DNA from: Sinorhizobium mexicanum
GTDB lineage: Bacteria; Pseudomonadota; Alphaproteobacteria; Rhizobiales; Rhizobiaceae
DNA: 64,000 nucleotides
Direction of reading: 5' to 3'
Assembly (NCBI RefSeq): GCF_013488225.1
Contig: NZ_CP041238.1
Span: forward strand, 4,004,501-4,068,500
Shown here: one piece after another, positions 30,826-42,287 of the stretch
Layout of the letters: each line of letters opens with the position of its first letter
Position numbering within the stretch: the first letter of the stretch is position 1
Program-made: the position numbers and the translations under genes
Notes under the pieces: generated by a model
What the model saw: only the letters and a program-made list of their open reading frames with translations
What the model was told of the DNA's origin: nothing
Database searches by the model: none

Positions 30826-32067
30826 CTAGAGGTCGAGCACCAGGCGTTCCGGATCTTCGAGGCTCTCCTTGACGCGCACCAGGAACGTAACCGCCTCCTT
30901 GCCGTCAACGATGCGGTGATCGTAGGAGAGTGCGAGATACATCATCGGACGGATGACGACCTGTCCACCGATCGCGACCGGCCGGTCCTGGATCTTGTGC
31001 ATGCCGAGAATACCGGACTGCGGCGCGTTGAGGATCGGCGAAGACATCAGCGAGCCATAGACACCGCCGTTCGAGATGGTGAAGGTGCCGCCCTGCATGT
31101 CGGCCATCGAAAGCGCGCCATCGCGGGCGGCCTTGCCGAGGCGACCGATTTCCTTCTCGATCTCGGCGATCGACATCTGGTCGGCATCGCGCACGATCGG
31201 CACGACAAGGCCCTTGTCGGTACCGACAGCGACGCCGATGTGGCAGAAATTCTTGTAGATGACGTCGGTGCCGTCGATCTCGGCGTTGACCGCCGGCAGT
31301 TCCTTCAGCGCGTGCGTGACGGCCTTGGTGAAGAAGCCCATGAAGCCGAGCTTGACGCCGTGCTTCTTCTCGAAGATGTCCTTGTACTTGTTGCGCAGGC
31401 TCATCACTGCGCTCATGTCCACCTCGTTGTAGGTGGTGAGCATCGCGGCGGTGTTCTGCGCGTCCTTGAGGCGCTTGGCGATCGTCTGGCGCAGCCGTGT
31501 CATCTTGACCCGTTCCTCGCGCACGGCGTCCTCGGCGGGCGCCGGTGAACGCGCCTGGACCTTCGCCGGCTCGGCGGCGGGAGCCGAAACCCCCTTGGCG
31601 AGAGCGGCGATCACGTCACCCTTCAGCACCTGGCCACGCTTGCCGGAACCGTCGATCTGCTCGGCGGCGATGTTGTTTTCCGCGATGAGCTTGGCGGCAG
31701 CCGGAGCCGGCGGCATCGACGTCGGCGCCTGCTGTGCCGGCGCGGGAGGGGCAGGCTGCGGGGCCGGAGCGGCAGCAGCGGGTTCAGCCTTTTTCTCGGC
31801 CGGAGCCGGAGCAGCAGCGGCGGCTCCGGCGCCTTCGGCGATCTGGCCGAGCAGCGCTCCGAGGCCGACGGTCTCGCCCGCCTGCGCCACGATTTCGGAG
31901 AGCGTGCCGGCGGCCGGTGCCGGAACTTCGATCGTCACCTTGTCGGTCTCAAGCTCGAGGATCGGCTCGTCGGCCTTGATCGCATCGCCGACCTTCTTGA
32001 ACCAGGTCCCGACGGTCGCTTCGCTGACGGATTCGCCAAGAGTGGGAACGCGGATTTCTGTTGCCAT
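30826..32067 (-). CDS. sucB: 2-Oxoglutarate dehydrogenase E2 (dihydrolipoyl succinyltransferase)
   Basis: This 413-residue E2 core of 2-oxoglutarate dehydrogenase has an N-terminal lipoyl domain with the lipoylated Lys in [11 protein letters not shown] (about residue 43). An Ala/Pro-rich linker, a peripheral-subunit-binding domain ([24 protein letters not shown]) and the catalytic domain ending in [14 protein letters not shown] follow. It transfers succinyl groups to CoA. Confidence 0.98.
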   Translation of the reverse strand: MATEIRVPTLGESVSEATVGTWFKKVGDAIKADEPILELETDKVTIEVPAPAAGTLSEIVAQAGETVGLGALLGQIAEGAGAAAAAPAPAEKKAEPAAAAPAPQPAPPAPAQQAPTSMPPAPAAAKLIAENNIAAEQIDGSGKRGQVLKGDVIAALAKGVSAPAAEPAKVQARSPAPAEDAVREERVKMTRLRQTIAKRLKDAQNTAAMLTTYNEVDMSAVMSLRNKYKDIFEKKHGVKLGFMGFFTKAVTHALKELPAVNAEIDGTDVIYKNFCHIGVAVGTDKGLVVPIVRDADQMSIAEIEKEIGRLGKAARDGALSMADMQGGTFTISNGGVYGSLMSSPILNAPQSGILGMHKIQDRPVAIGGQVVIRPMMYLALSYDHRIVDGKEAVTFLVRVKESLEDPERLVLDL

Positions 32068-32112
32068 GATTTTTGTTCCGTTGATCAGATATCTGTTTCT
32101 AGCTCTTTGAGT

Positions 32113-32165
32113 TACGCACTTCCGGACGGAAAACCGCTACGCACTTTTCCTGGAAGTGCTCTAGC
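32113..32165. repeat. Palindromic repeat in the sucA-sucB gap
   Basis: GCACTTCC and GGAAGTGC are arms of an imperfect palindrome with an inner GCGCACTTTTCC-like unit, recognisable as a common rhizobial intergenic palindrome. As it is transcribed between sucA and sucB it may form an mRNA hairpin. Confidence 0.5.
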
Positions 32166-32189
32166 GATTGGCAGACCGTGGGGAGCCGA

Positions 32190-35186
32190 TCAGCCCCCCA
32201 GCGCGTCCTCGAGGAAGGCGGCAAGCTGCGCCATATGCTTGGACATCAGGCCGGTTGCCGGCGAAGCGGCGGCCGGACGACCGGTGTAGCGCACCCGCTG
32301 ATACTTTGCATCGATATGGGCGAGCACCCATTCGAGATAGGGGTCGATGAACGACCAGGCGCCCATGTTCTTCGGCTCTTCCTGGCACCATACCATTTCT
32401 GCATTGCGGAAGCGGCTGAGCTCGTTGATCAGCGCCTTGGCCGGGAACGGATAGAGCTGCTCGACGCGCAGCAGGTAGATGTCGTCGATCCCGCGCTTCT
32501 CGCGTTCCTCGAGCAGGTCGTAATAGACCTTGCCGGTGCAGAGCACGACGCGGCGGATCTTCGAGTCCTTCTGCAGCTTGATCGGGCCGTCCTTGATGAC
32601 TTCCGCATCGTCCCACAGCAGCCGGTGGAAGGAGCTCTCGCCCGCCATTTCCGAAAGGCTGGAGACCGCCCGCTTGTGGCGCAGCAGCGACTTCGGCGTC
32701 ATCAGGATCAGCGGCTTGCGGAAGTCGCGCTTCACCTGGCGGCGCAGGATGTGGAAGTAGTTCGCCGGCGTGGTAACGTTGGCGACCTGCATGTTGTCTT
32801 CCGCGCAGAGCTGCAGGAAGCGTTCGAGGCGTGCGGAGGAGTGCTCCGGCCCCTGGCCTTCATAACCGTGCGGCAGCAGGCAGACGAGGCCGGACATGCG
32901 CAGCCACTTGCGTTCGCCGGACGAGACGAACTGGTCGAAGACCACCTGAGCACCGTTGGCGAAGTCGCCGAACTGAGCTTCCCACAGCGTCAGCGCATTC
33001 GGGCGGGCCAGCGAATAGCCGTATTCGAAGCCGAGCACCGCCTCTTCCGAGAGCATCGAGTTGATGACCTCGTAGCGCGCCTGGGTCGGCGACAGGTTGG
33101 CGAGCGGAATATAGCGCTCTTCCGTCTGCTGATCATAAAGAACCGAGTGGCGCTGCGAGAACGTGCCGCGCTCGCAGTCCTGGCCGGAGAGGCGGATCTT
33201 GGTGCCTTCTGTGACGAGCGTGCCGAAGGCGAGCGCCTCCGCCATCGCCCAGTCGATGCCCTCGCCGGTCTGCACCATGCCGGCGCGATTTTCCATGAAA
33301 CGCTGGATCGTGCGGTGGGCGTTGAAGCCAGCCGGGATCTCCGAAATCTTGCGGCCGACTTCCTTGAGCTGCTTCATCGGCACCGAGGTCTTGCCGCGGC
33401 GCTGCTCATCCTGGTTGTCGGCCGTGCGCAGGCCCGACCAGACGCCGTCGAGCCAGTCGGCCTTGTTCGGCTTATAGGACTGGCCTATCTCGAACTCCTG
33501 TTCGAGATGAGCGCGCCAATCCGCCTTCATCTTCTCGACCTCGCCCTCGGTCATCAGACCTTCGGCGACCAGCCGTTCGGAATAGAGCTGGACGACCGTC
33601 TTGTGGGCGCGGATGGCCTTGTACATCTTCGGCTGCGTGAACGCCGGCTCGTCGCCCTCGTTGTGGCCAAAGCGGCGGTAGCAGAACATGTCGACGACGA
33701 CCGGCTTGTGGAACTTCATCCGGAACTCGGTCGCGACCTTGGCGGCATAGACGACGGCTTCCGGGTCATCGCCATTCACGTGGAAGATCGGCGCTTCGAT
33801 CATCTTCGCGACGTCCGACGGATAGGGCGAGGAGCGCGAGAAGGCCGGGTTCGTGGTGAAGCCGATCTGGTTGTTGATGATGAAATGCACGGTGCCGGCA
33901 ACGCGGTGGCCGCGCAGGCCCGAGAGACCGAGGATTTCTGCGATGACGCCCTGGCCGGCGAAGGCCGCGTCGCCATGCAGCAGAAGCGGCATGACCTTGA
34001 CGCGTTCGCGCAGCGGAATGATGTCGCCCTCGAAGACGGTCGCCATCTGGTCCTGCTTGGCGCGCGCCTTGCCCATGACGACCGGGTTGACGATCTCGAG
34101 ATGCGACGGGTTCGCCGTCAGCGACAGGTGCACCTTGTTGCCGTCGAATTCGCGGTCGGACGAAGCACCGAGGTGATATTTGACGTCGCCGGAACCTTCC
34201 ACGTCATCCGGCGCATAGGAGCCGCCCTTGAACTCGTGGAAGATCGCGCGATGCGGCTTGGCCATGACCTGCGACAGCACGTTGAGGCGGCCGCGGTGGG
34301 CCATGCCGAGCACGATTTCCTTGAGGCCTTCCTGGCCGCCGCGCTTGATGATCTGTTCGAGCGCGGGGATCAGCGATTCGCCGCCGTCGAGGCCGAAGCG
34401 CTTGGTGCCCTTGTACTTGACGTCGATGAACTGTTCGAAGCCCTCGGCTTCGACGAGCTTCTGCAGGATCGCCCGCTTGCCTTCCGGCGTGAATTCGACG
34501 CCCTTGTCCGGACCTTCGATGCGGGCCTGGATCCAGGCCTTCTCCTCGGGGTTGGACATATGCATGAACTCGACGCCCATCGTCGAACAGTAGGTCCGCT
34601 CGAGGATCTCGACCATTTCGCGCACGGTCGCGTATTCGAGGCCGAGCACGTTGTCGATGAAGATCTTGCGGTCGTAGTCCTTTTCCTCGAAGCCGTAGGA
34701 CTTCGGCGAAAGCTCGTCGTAGTCCTCGACGGGGTCGGCGAGACCGAGCGGGTCGAGCTTGGCATGCAGGTGACCACGCATGCGGTAGGCGCGGATCATC
34801 ATGATGGCGCGAACCGAATCGCGCGTCGACTGATGAACTTCCGCTTCGCTGACCGGTACGCCCGTGACGGCGGCAGCTTCCTCGACCTTGGCCTTGACCT
34901 TCTTTTCGATGACCTTCTCGACGACGCCCCAGTCGCCGTCGAGAGCGGACACGAGTTCGCCATTGGCGGCGATCGGCCAGTTGCTCTTTTTCCAGGAGGC
35001 ACCCTTGGCGGCCTTCACCACGTCCTCTGGCCGGTCGGCGAGCGCCTTGAAGAAGGATTGCCATTCGGACGAAACGGAGGACGGATCCGCTTCGTAACGC
35101 GCATAGAGCTGCTCGATATAAGCAGCGTTGGCGCCATCCAGAAACGATGTGAGCTGGAATTGCTCGTTGGCCTCTTGCCTTGTCAT
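32190..35186 (-). CDS. sucA: 2-Oxoglutarate dehydrogenase E1
   Basis: This 998-residue thiamine-diphosphate enzyme decarboxylates 2-oxoglutarate. The diphosphate-binding region has GDAAFAGQGV through IINNQIGFTT, and the conserved GMAHRGRLN and PHGYEGQGPEHSSARLER blocks are present. The N-terminal segment (ANEQFQLTSFLDGANAAYIEQL) is the E2-binding part. The long antisense frame on the other strand is a GC artefact. A 122-base gap with a palindromic repeat precedes sucB. Confidence 0.98.
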   Translation of the reverse strand: MTRQEANEQFQLTSFLDGANAAYIEQLYARYEADPSSVSSEWQSFFKALADRPEDVVKAAKGASWKKSNWPIAANGELVSALDGDWGVVEKVIEKKVKAKVEEAAAVTGVPVSEAEVHQSTRDSVRAIMMIRAYRMRGHLHAKLDPLGLADPVEDYDELSPKSYGFEEKDYDRKIFIDNVLGLEYATVREMVEILERTYCSTMGVEFMHMSNPEEKAWIQARIEGPDKGVEFTPEGKRAILQKLVEAEGFEQFIDVKYKGTKRFGLDGGESLIPALEQIIKRGGQEGLKEIVLGMAHRGRLNVLSQVMAKPHRAIFHEFKGGSYAPDDVEGSGDVKYHLGASSDREFDGNKVHLSLTANPSHLEIVNPVVMGKARAKQDQMATVFEGDIIPLRERVKVMPLLLHGDAAFAGQGVIAEILGLSGLRGHRVAGTVHFIINNQIGFTTNPAFSRSSPYPSDVAKMIEAPIFHVNGDDPEAVVYAAKVATEFRMKFHKPVVVDMFCYRRFGHNEGDEPAFTQPKMYKAIRAHKTVVQLYSERLVAEGLMTEGEVEKMKADWRAHLEQEFEIGQSYKPNKADWLDGVWSGLRTADNQDEQRRGKTSVPMKQLKEVGRKISEIPAGFNAHRTIQRFMENRAGMVQTGEGIDWAMAEALAFGTLVTEGTKIRLSGQDCERGTFSQRHSVLYDQQTEERYIPLANLSPTQARYEVINSMLSEEAVLGFEYGYSLARPNALTLWEAQFGDFANGAQVVFDQFVSSGERKWLRMSGLVCLLPHGYEGQGPEHSSARLERFLQLCAEDNMQVANVTTPANYFHILRRQVKRDFRKPLILMTPKSLLRHKRAVSSLSEMAGESSFHRLLWDDAEVIKDGPIKLQKDSKIRRVVLCTGKVYYDLLEEREKRGIDDIYLLRVEQLYPFPAKALINELSRFRNAEMVWCQEEPKNMGAWSFIDPYLEWVLAHIDAKYQRVRYTGRPAAASPATGLMSKHMAQLAAFLEDALGG

Positions 35187-35349
35187 GGTCTTTCGCGAAC
35201 CCTCGGTTCGCCTCCTGACTGAAGTTGGGGTGCCGGGTCTTCCCGGTCGTTCATGTTATTCGGCGCTTTTACTGCACCAAGCTTGCGTCATTAATGGGTC
35301 GGGCGGGGGCCGGCAGCTGATGCCGGCCACACGCCTCGCTGTTGGAATC

Positions 35350-36252
35350 TCAGCCCTTCAGGACTTCGACCAGCGTCTTGCCGAGGCGAGCCGGCGACGG
35401 CGAAACGCGGATACCGGCCGATTCCATCGCCGCGATCTTGTCCTCCGCGCCGCCCTTGCCGCCGGAGATGACGGCGCCGGCATGGCCCATGGTGCGGCCG
35501 GGAGGGGCCGTACGGCCGGCGATGAAGCCGACCATCGGCTTCTTGCGGCCGCGCTTGGCTTCGTCCTTCAGGAACTGCGCTGCGTCCTCTTCGGCCGAAC
35601 CGCCGATTTCACCGATCATGATGATCGACTTGGTCTCGTCGTCGGCGAGGAACATCTCCAGCACGTCGATGAACTCGGTCCCCTTGACCGGATCGCCGCC
35701 GATGCCGACAGCGGTGGTCTGGCCGAGGCCTTCGTTGGTGGTCTGGAAGACGGCTTCGTAGGTGAGGGTACCGGAGCGCGACAGCACGCCGACCGAACCC
35801 TTGCGGAAGATGTTGCCCGGCATGATACCGATCTTGCATTCGTTCGGGGTGAGCACGCCCGGGCAGTTGGGGCCGATGAGACGCGAGGAGGACTTCTCCA
35901 GACGCGCCTTGACCTTGACCATGTCGGCGACCGGGATGCCTTCGGTGATGCAGACGATCAGCGGGATTTCCGCGTCGATCGCCTCGATGATCGCAGCGGC
36001 CGCACCGGCCGGCGGAACATAGATGACCGATGCGTTGGCGCCGGTTGCGTCACGGCCTTCGGCTACAGACGCGAAGATCGGGAGTTGTTCGCCCTTGGCG
36101 CCGGCCCAGGTCTCGCCACCCTTCTTCGGATGGATGCCGCCGACCATCTTCGTGCCATGATAGGCGAGCGCCTGTTCGGTGTGGAAGGTGCCGGTCTTGC
36201 CGGTCAGGCCCTGAACGAGGACCTTGGTGTCTTTGTTGATCAGGATGGACAT
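35350..36252 (-). CDS. sucD: Succinyl-CoA synthetase alpha subunit
   Basis: This 300-residue CoA-binding subunit has an N-terminal Rossmann CoA domain ([14 protein letters not shown]) and the phosphohistidine in [10 protein letters not shown] near residue 245. It makes ATP/GTP from succinyl-CoA together with SucC. It lies 5 bases after sucC. In the 163-base gap before sucA, an 8-base hairpin (GGCCGGCA with TGCCGGCC, 35308-35328) without a T run could stabilise or attenuate the transcript. Confidence 0.98.
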   Translation of the reverse strand: MSILINKDTKVLVQGLTGKTGTFHTEQALAYHGTKMVGGIHPKKGGETWAGAKGEQLPIFASVAEGRDATGANASVIYVPPAGAAAAIIEAIDAEIPLIVCITEGIPVADMVKVKARLEKSSSRLIGPNCPGVLTPNECKIGIMPGNIFRKGSVGVLSRSGTLTYEAVFQTTNEGLGQTTAVGIGGDPVKGTEFIDVLEMFLADDETKSIIMIGEIGGSAEEDAAQFLKDEAKRGRKKPMVGFIAGRTAPPGRTMGHAGAVISGGKGGAEDKIAAMESAGIRVSPSPARLGKTLVEVLKG

Positions 36253-36257
36253 CGGCC

Positions 36258-37454
<1,197 letters not shown>

Positions 37455-37487
37455 GGGGTTGTTCCTGTCTGATTGGCCGGATGGCGG

Positions 37488-38546
<1,059 letters not shown>

Positions 38547-38597
38547 TCAACGCATACTTTTCGACAGAGCAAATTCAATCGGTTAGAAGATAAAATT

Positions 38598-38613
38598 CTT
38601 ACGTAAACGTAAG
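38598..38613. promoter_or_regulatory. Palindromic candidate operator upstream of mdh
   Basis: CTTACGTAAACGTAAG consists of perfect 7-base arms around AA, located 148-163 bases upstream of the mdh start and just past the zapE stop, in AT-rich sequence. The symmetry and length suit a dimeric regulator. No regulator is assigned. Confidence 0.4.
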
Positions 38614-38635
38614 ATTGTATGTCACCATTGCGTCA

Positions 38636-39787
38636 TCAAACGGCCGTTCTTACCGGATGTTGCGCCGCATATTCCTCGCTCTGCATCTCGATCAGGCGCG
38701 ACACGGTACGGTCGAACTCGAAGCCTTCGGTTCCTTTTTTCGCGGTCAGCAGCTGATGCGGCTCGGCCGCGGCGGAAGCGAACAGGCGCGCGCCCTGGTC
38801 ATAGAGGGCATCGACGAGGATGATGAATCGCTTAGTCTCGTTGCGCAGGTGAGGGCCAAGATGTGGGACGTGGTCGAGGAAGATAGTGCTGTATTGGCCG
38901 AGGATGGCAAGATAGTCGGCGGCACCGAGTGGCTGCGCGCAAAGGTCGGCGAAGGTGAACCGGGCGCTGTGGCCAGACGCCGATGGCACGCGGATCTTAC
39001 GGCCCTTGCGGCTGATCTCCGCCGGGGCCTCCGGGGTCCCGCGGGTCTCGCAGTACCAGGCGCGCGCCATCGCCGCCTCCGCCTCCGGGCCGAGCGGCGA
39101 AAGCCAGACCGGGTTTCCCTCCGTCTTCTGCAGGCGATAATCCGTCTCGGTATCGAGCGAGACGATCTCCGCGTTCGCCTTCAACAGGTCGATGAAGGAG
39201 AGAAAGAGGCCGCGATTGAGGCCGTCGCGATAAAGATCGCTCGGCTCGACGTTGGAGGTCGCGACGAGAACGCATCCCTTGGCGAAGAGCTCGCCGAACA
39301 GGCGCGCCAGAATCATCGCATCGGCGATATCGGTGACCGAGAATTCATCGAAGCACAGGAGTCGCGCCTCGCCGAAGAGCTCTGAGGCCACCGGCGGGAT
39401 CGGGTCTGCCTGCTTCGTCTCGCCATTCTTGAGTTTCTGGCGATGCTTGTAGATGCGCTCGTGCACATCCGCCATGAACGCGTGGAAATGCGCCCGACGC
39501 TTGCGCTGGATCGGCACGGCGTCGAAGAACATATCCATCAGCATCGTCTTGCCGCGACCGACGCCGCCATGGATGTAAAGACCCTTCACCGGAGCTTGTT
39601 CCTTCTTGCGCGAGGCAAAGAGCCAGCCGAGCGCATTGGACTTGCGCGACGGCCTGCTGGCAAGCAGCTCCGCCGTCAGGTGATCGAGCCGCCGCGCGAT
39701 CGCAATTTGCGCCGGGTCGCGCTGGCGCTCTCCGGTGGCAACGAGCGTTTCAAGCTTGTGAAGAATGCTGTCGTCTGGGTTGAGCAC
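38636..39787 (-). CDS. zapE: Cell division protein ZapE (AFG1-like ATPase)
   Basis: This AAA-type ATPase of the ZapE/AFG1 family associates with the division ring or handles respiratory proteins. It has Walker A GGVGRGKTML, Walker B LLCFDEFSV, and the family C-terminus with LSRLIEMQSEEY. The family start RDPAQIAIARRLD lies 25 residues into the protein when GTG 39787 is used. The frame stays open to 39877 but the extra sequence is unlike the family and no start has a strong ribosome site, so the N-terminus is uncertain. It lies immediately upstream of the mdh promoter. Confidence 0.9.
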   Translation of the reverse strand: MLNPDDSILHKLETLVATGERQRDPAQIAIARRLDHLTAELLASRPSRKSNALGWLFASRKKEQAPVKGLYIHGGVGRGKTMLMDMFFDAVPIQRKRRAHFHAFMADVHERIYKHRQKLKNGETKQADPIPPVASELFGEARLLCFDEFSVTDIADAMILARLFGELFAKGCVLVATSNVEPSDLYRDGLNRGLFLSFIDLLKANAEIVSLDTETDYRLQKTEGNPVWLSPLGPEAEAAMARAWYCETRGTPEAPAEISRKGRKIRVPSASGHSARFTFADLCAQPLGAADYLAILGQYSTIFLDHVPHLGPHLRNETKRFIILVDALYDQGARLFASAAAEPHQLLTAKKGTEGFEFDRTVSRLIEMQSEEYAAQHPVRTAV

Positions 39788-39904
39788 GCGGCACCCAAGG
39801 TGAGCCAGGAACACTATCGATGAGTGAGGCGCGGGATGGAGCGAAGACTGCTCACATGTCCTCATCCCGCGTCGCATCCGGCTGAGCGCCGGGGTGTTGA
39901 GGCG

Positions 39905-40444
39905 TCAGCGGCTGAGGCTGACCGGCTGTCCGCCGTTGGTCGAACCGTCGAAGCGCGCGTCGGCGGTCTTGTAGAGGCGGGCGATCGGATTGCCGCCCCG
40001 GTCCTTGAGCACCACCTGCTTGCCTGCGACTTCCCAGGAGCCCATCGTCGTCAGCTCGCCGGCGCAGCCGCGCGTACCGCCGCGCGATCCGCTGCCGAGG
40101 TTCGTCAGCGTCAGGAACATGTCGCAGGAGCTGCCGGCGCTCGACACACGCCAATTGCCGACCATCGATTCCTTCGTCACGTCGAGCGCGTTGGGGGCGG
40201 CGGCAACTTGCGTGCCGGCCGGCGCGCCGCCGGGTGCGGCGGTGCCGGCGTTGGGTGCCGCCGGGAACTGCGAGGTATTCGTCGTCGGATCCGGGAGTTG
40301 GCTCGACGAAACCGTCGGAACGGGCTGCGCCTGCAGCGGAGCAGGTGAAACATCCTGAGAACCGAAACCACCCATGGATGTCCGCTGGCATCCGGTCAGC
40401 GCAAGCACAACCGCCAGCCCCGCCGCCGCATGAAAAACCCGCAT
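39905..40444 (-). CDS. Omp19-like outer-membrane lipoprotein with AprI/Inh domain
   Basis: This 179-residue lipoprotein has a signal peptide ending in the lipobox LTGC (lipidated Cys about residue 19). A Pro/Ala/Gln-rich linker of about 65 residues is followed by an AprI/Inh-type beta-barrel ([20 protein letters not shown] through [16 protein letters not shown]). It resembles Brucella Omp19, which inhibits proteases and is exposed to the host. The start ATG 40444 is set by the signal peptide and a GGGGGTAAG ribosome site. It lies 117 bases upstream of zapE. Confidence 0.85.
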   Translation of the reverse strand: MRVFHAAAGLAVVLALTGCQRTSMGGFGSQDVSPAPLQAQPVPTVSSSQLPDPTTNTSQFPAAPNAGTAAPGGAPAGTQVAAAPNALDVTKESMVGNWRVSSAGSSCDMFLTLTNLGSGSRGGTRGCAGELTTMGSWEVAGKQVVLKDRGGNPIARLYKTADARFDGSTNGGQPVSLSR

Positions 40445-40640
40445 GTCTCTTACCCCCGATATATTCATCGAACCATGATGCAACGCGATAATAATGGCCG
40501 AACTACAGCAAATCCACCTGTCAAATCAAGGGAAGGCATTTCAGCAGTACCTGTTGCACGATTGAAACGCCGGGCCAGATGGGTGCGCTGCGCGTCCCTG
40601 CCCGCGAAACATACGTCAAGGCCTGGTGGCGCAAATACAA

Positions 40641-41237
40641 TCAATGATTGACGCCGGCGTAGGCACGGTCGCCCCACAACGCCTCGACCGTCCGGTTCCG
40701 GCCGCAGCCGTTTCTGTAGTACCAGTAGCGAATGGGGTTTCGGGCGCCGAAGTCCTGATGATAGTCCTCGGCCGGCCAAAATTTCGCGGCACCTTCCACC
40801 GGCGTGACGATCGGCTTTCCGAGTTCGGCCTCGGCCTTGATCTTTCCGGCCTTCGCGTCCATCGCCTGCCGCTCGTCGAGCGCGTAGATCGCGGTTGTGT
40901 AGGCAAAGCCGCGATCGCAGAACTGGCCGCCGCCGTCGGTCGGATCGGTCGTGTGGAACAGCACCGAGACAAGCGTCGAATAGGAAACCCTGTCCGGATC
41001 GAACTTGATGCGGACGACTTCGCGATGGCCGCCCTTCACGTAGTCCTCATAGGTCGGATTGGCGCTTTTACCGCCGGCATAACCCGAAATCGTCTCGAGA
41101 ACACCAGGCACGCCGTCGAAGTCGGTCTCCACGCACCAGAAGCAGCCGCCGGCAAACAGCGCAAACTGCGGCTCGGCCGCTCGCGCCGGCAAAGACAGCA
41201 AGCAACCGGCGGCAAGTGCAAGCAGCAAGTGATTCAT
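40641..41237 (-). CDS. msrA: Exported peptide-methionine (S)-S-oxide reductase
   Basis: This MsrA enzyme has the catalytic motif GGCFWC near residue 32 and the conserved GYAGGKSANPTYEDV-like and EDYHQDF blocks. Start ATG 41237 gives 198 residues with an N-terminal signal peptide (MNHLLLALAAGCLLSLPARA), so this form is predicted to work in the periplasm, repairing oxidised methionines in envelope proteins. Most MsrA proteins are cytoplasmic. Resolving cysteines appear near the C-terminus (NGCGRN). Confidence 0.93.
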   Translation of the reverse strand: MNHLLLALAAGCLLSLPARAAEPQFALFAGGCFWCVETDFDGVPGVLETISGYAGGKSANPTYEDYVKGGHREVVRIKFDPDRVSYSTLVSVLFHTTDPTDGGGQFCDRGFAYTTAIYALDERQAMDAKAGKIKAEAELGKPIVTPVEGAAKFWPAEDYHQDFGARNPIRYWYYRNGCGRNRTVEALWGDRAYAGVNH

Positions 41238-41330
41238 CGCAATCTCCGATCCCCACCTAAAGCTATGAGGACCGCCGAAAGTTTCAAAATCAAATGCCGA
41301 CACGGGGCCGTGAAGTTCGTGAAATACACC

Positions 41331-41437
41331 AGAGCGGGGACGAGAAAAGGCGCGCGGTTTTCCGCTCGCAACCTGCTCTAAAGAGTCGATGACGTTTATG
41401 ATCTCGGGTCGATTCGACCTGAAATCATCTCGATCTG
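41331..41437. repeat. Dispersed double-palindrome repeat (family P2), copy 2
   Basis: It has the same layout as 19201-19315: AGAGCGGG...CTGCTCT around GCGGTTTTCCGC, then GACGTTTATGATCTCGGGTCGA and TCGACCTGAAATCAT. A short hairpin at 41440-41459 (GGCGGGC with GCCCGCC) follows and together they lie between the sdhB stop and the msrA gene, probably ending the sdh transcript. Confidence 0.75.
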
Positions 41438-41489
41438 GCGGCGGGCCGGACAGCCCGCCGTCGAAGCCGAAAACAAAAGTGGCCGGGAA

Positions 41490-42269
41490 TCAGACCCTGC
41501 GCTCGACCAGCATCTTCTTGATTTCGCCGATCGCCTTGGCCGGGTTAAGCCCCTTCGGACAGGCCTGGGCGCAGTTCATGATCGTGTGGCAGCGGTAGAG
41601 CCGGAACGGATCCTCGAGATTATCGAGCCGCTCGCCGGTCGCCTCGTCTCGGCTATCGATCAGCCAGCGATAGGCCTGCAGGAGAACGGCGGGACCGAGA
41701 TAGCGGTCGCCGTTCCACCAGTAGCTCGGACAGGAGGTCGAGCAGCAGGCGCAAAGAATGCATTCGTAAAGGCCGTCGAGTTTCAGCCGGTCCTCATGGC
41801 TCTGCTTCCATTCCTTGGCAGGCGTCGGCGAAACCGTCTTCAGCCAGGGCTCGATCGAGCGGTGTTGCGCATAGAAATTGGTGAGGTCCGGCACCAGATC
41901 CTTGACCACCGGCATATGCGGCAGCGGGTAGATCTTCACCGTTCCCTTGATCTCGTCCATACCCTTGGTGCAGGCGAGCGTGTTGGTGCCGTCGATGTTC
42001 ATCGCGCAGGAACCGCAGATGCCCTCGCGACAGGAGCGGCGCAGCGTCAGCGTCGGATCGATCTTGTTCTTGATGTAGAGCAGGCCGTCGAGCACCATCG
42101 GACCGCAGTCGTCGATGTCGATGTAGTAGGTGTCGACGCGCGGGTTCTTGCCGTCGTCCGGATTCCAGCGATAGACGCGGTATTCACGCAGGTTCGACGC
42201 GCCGACCGGCTTCGGCCAGACCTTGCCTTCGTTGACCTGCGAGTTCTTGGGAAGTGCGAGTTCAACCAT
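41490..42269 (-). CDS. sdhB: Succinate dehydrogenase iron-sulfur subunit
   Basis: This 259-residue protein carries the 2Fe-2S cluster ([21 protein letters not shown]), the 4Fe-4S ([11 protein letters not shown]) and 3Fe-4S ligand ([17 protein letters not shown]) motifs. It transfers electrons from SdhA to the quinone site in complex II. It is the last gene of sdhCDAB, 18 bases after sdhA. Confidence 0.98.
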   Translation of the reverse strand: MVELALPKNSQVNEGKVWPKPVGASNLREYRVYRWNPDDGKNPRVDTYYIDIDDCGPMVLDGLLYIKNKIDPTLTLRRSCREGICGSCAMNIDGTNTLACTKGMDEIKGTVKIYPLPHMPVVKDLVPDLTNFYAQHRSIEPWLKTVSPTPAKEWKQSHEDRLKLDGLYECILCACCSTSCPSYWWNGDRYLGPAVLLQAYRWLIDSRDEATGERLDNLEDPFRLYRCHTIMNCAQACPKGLNPAKAIGEIKKMLVERRV

Positions 42270-42287
42270 GTGCCTTAGTCCTCGAGA

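Noticed and set aside
32178..35222. A 1014-codon open frame on the plus strand opposite sucA
   Set aside because: It is antisense to a fully conserved enzyme and is Arg/Asp/His-rich low-information sequence, the usual GC-rich shadow.
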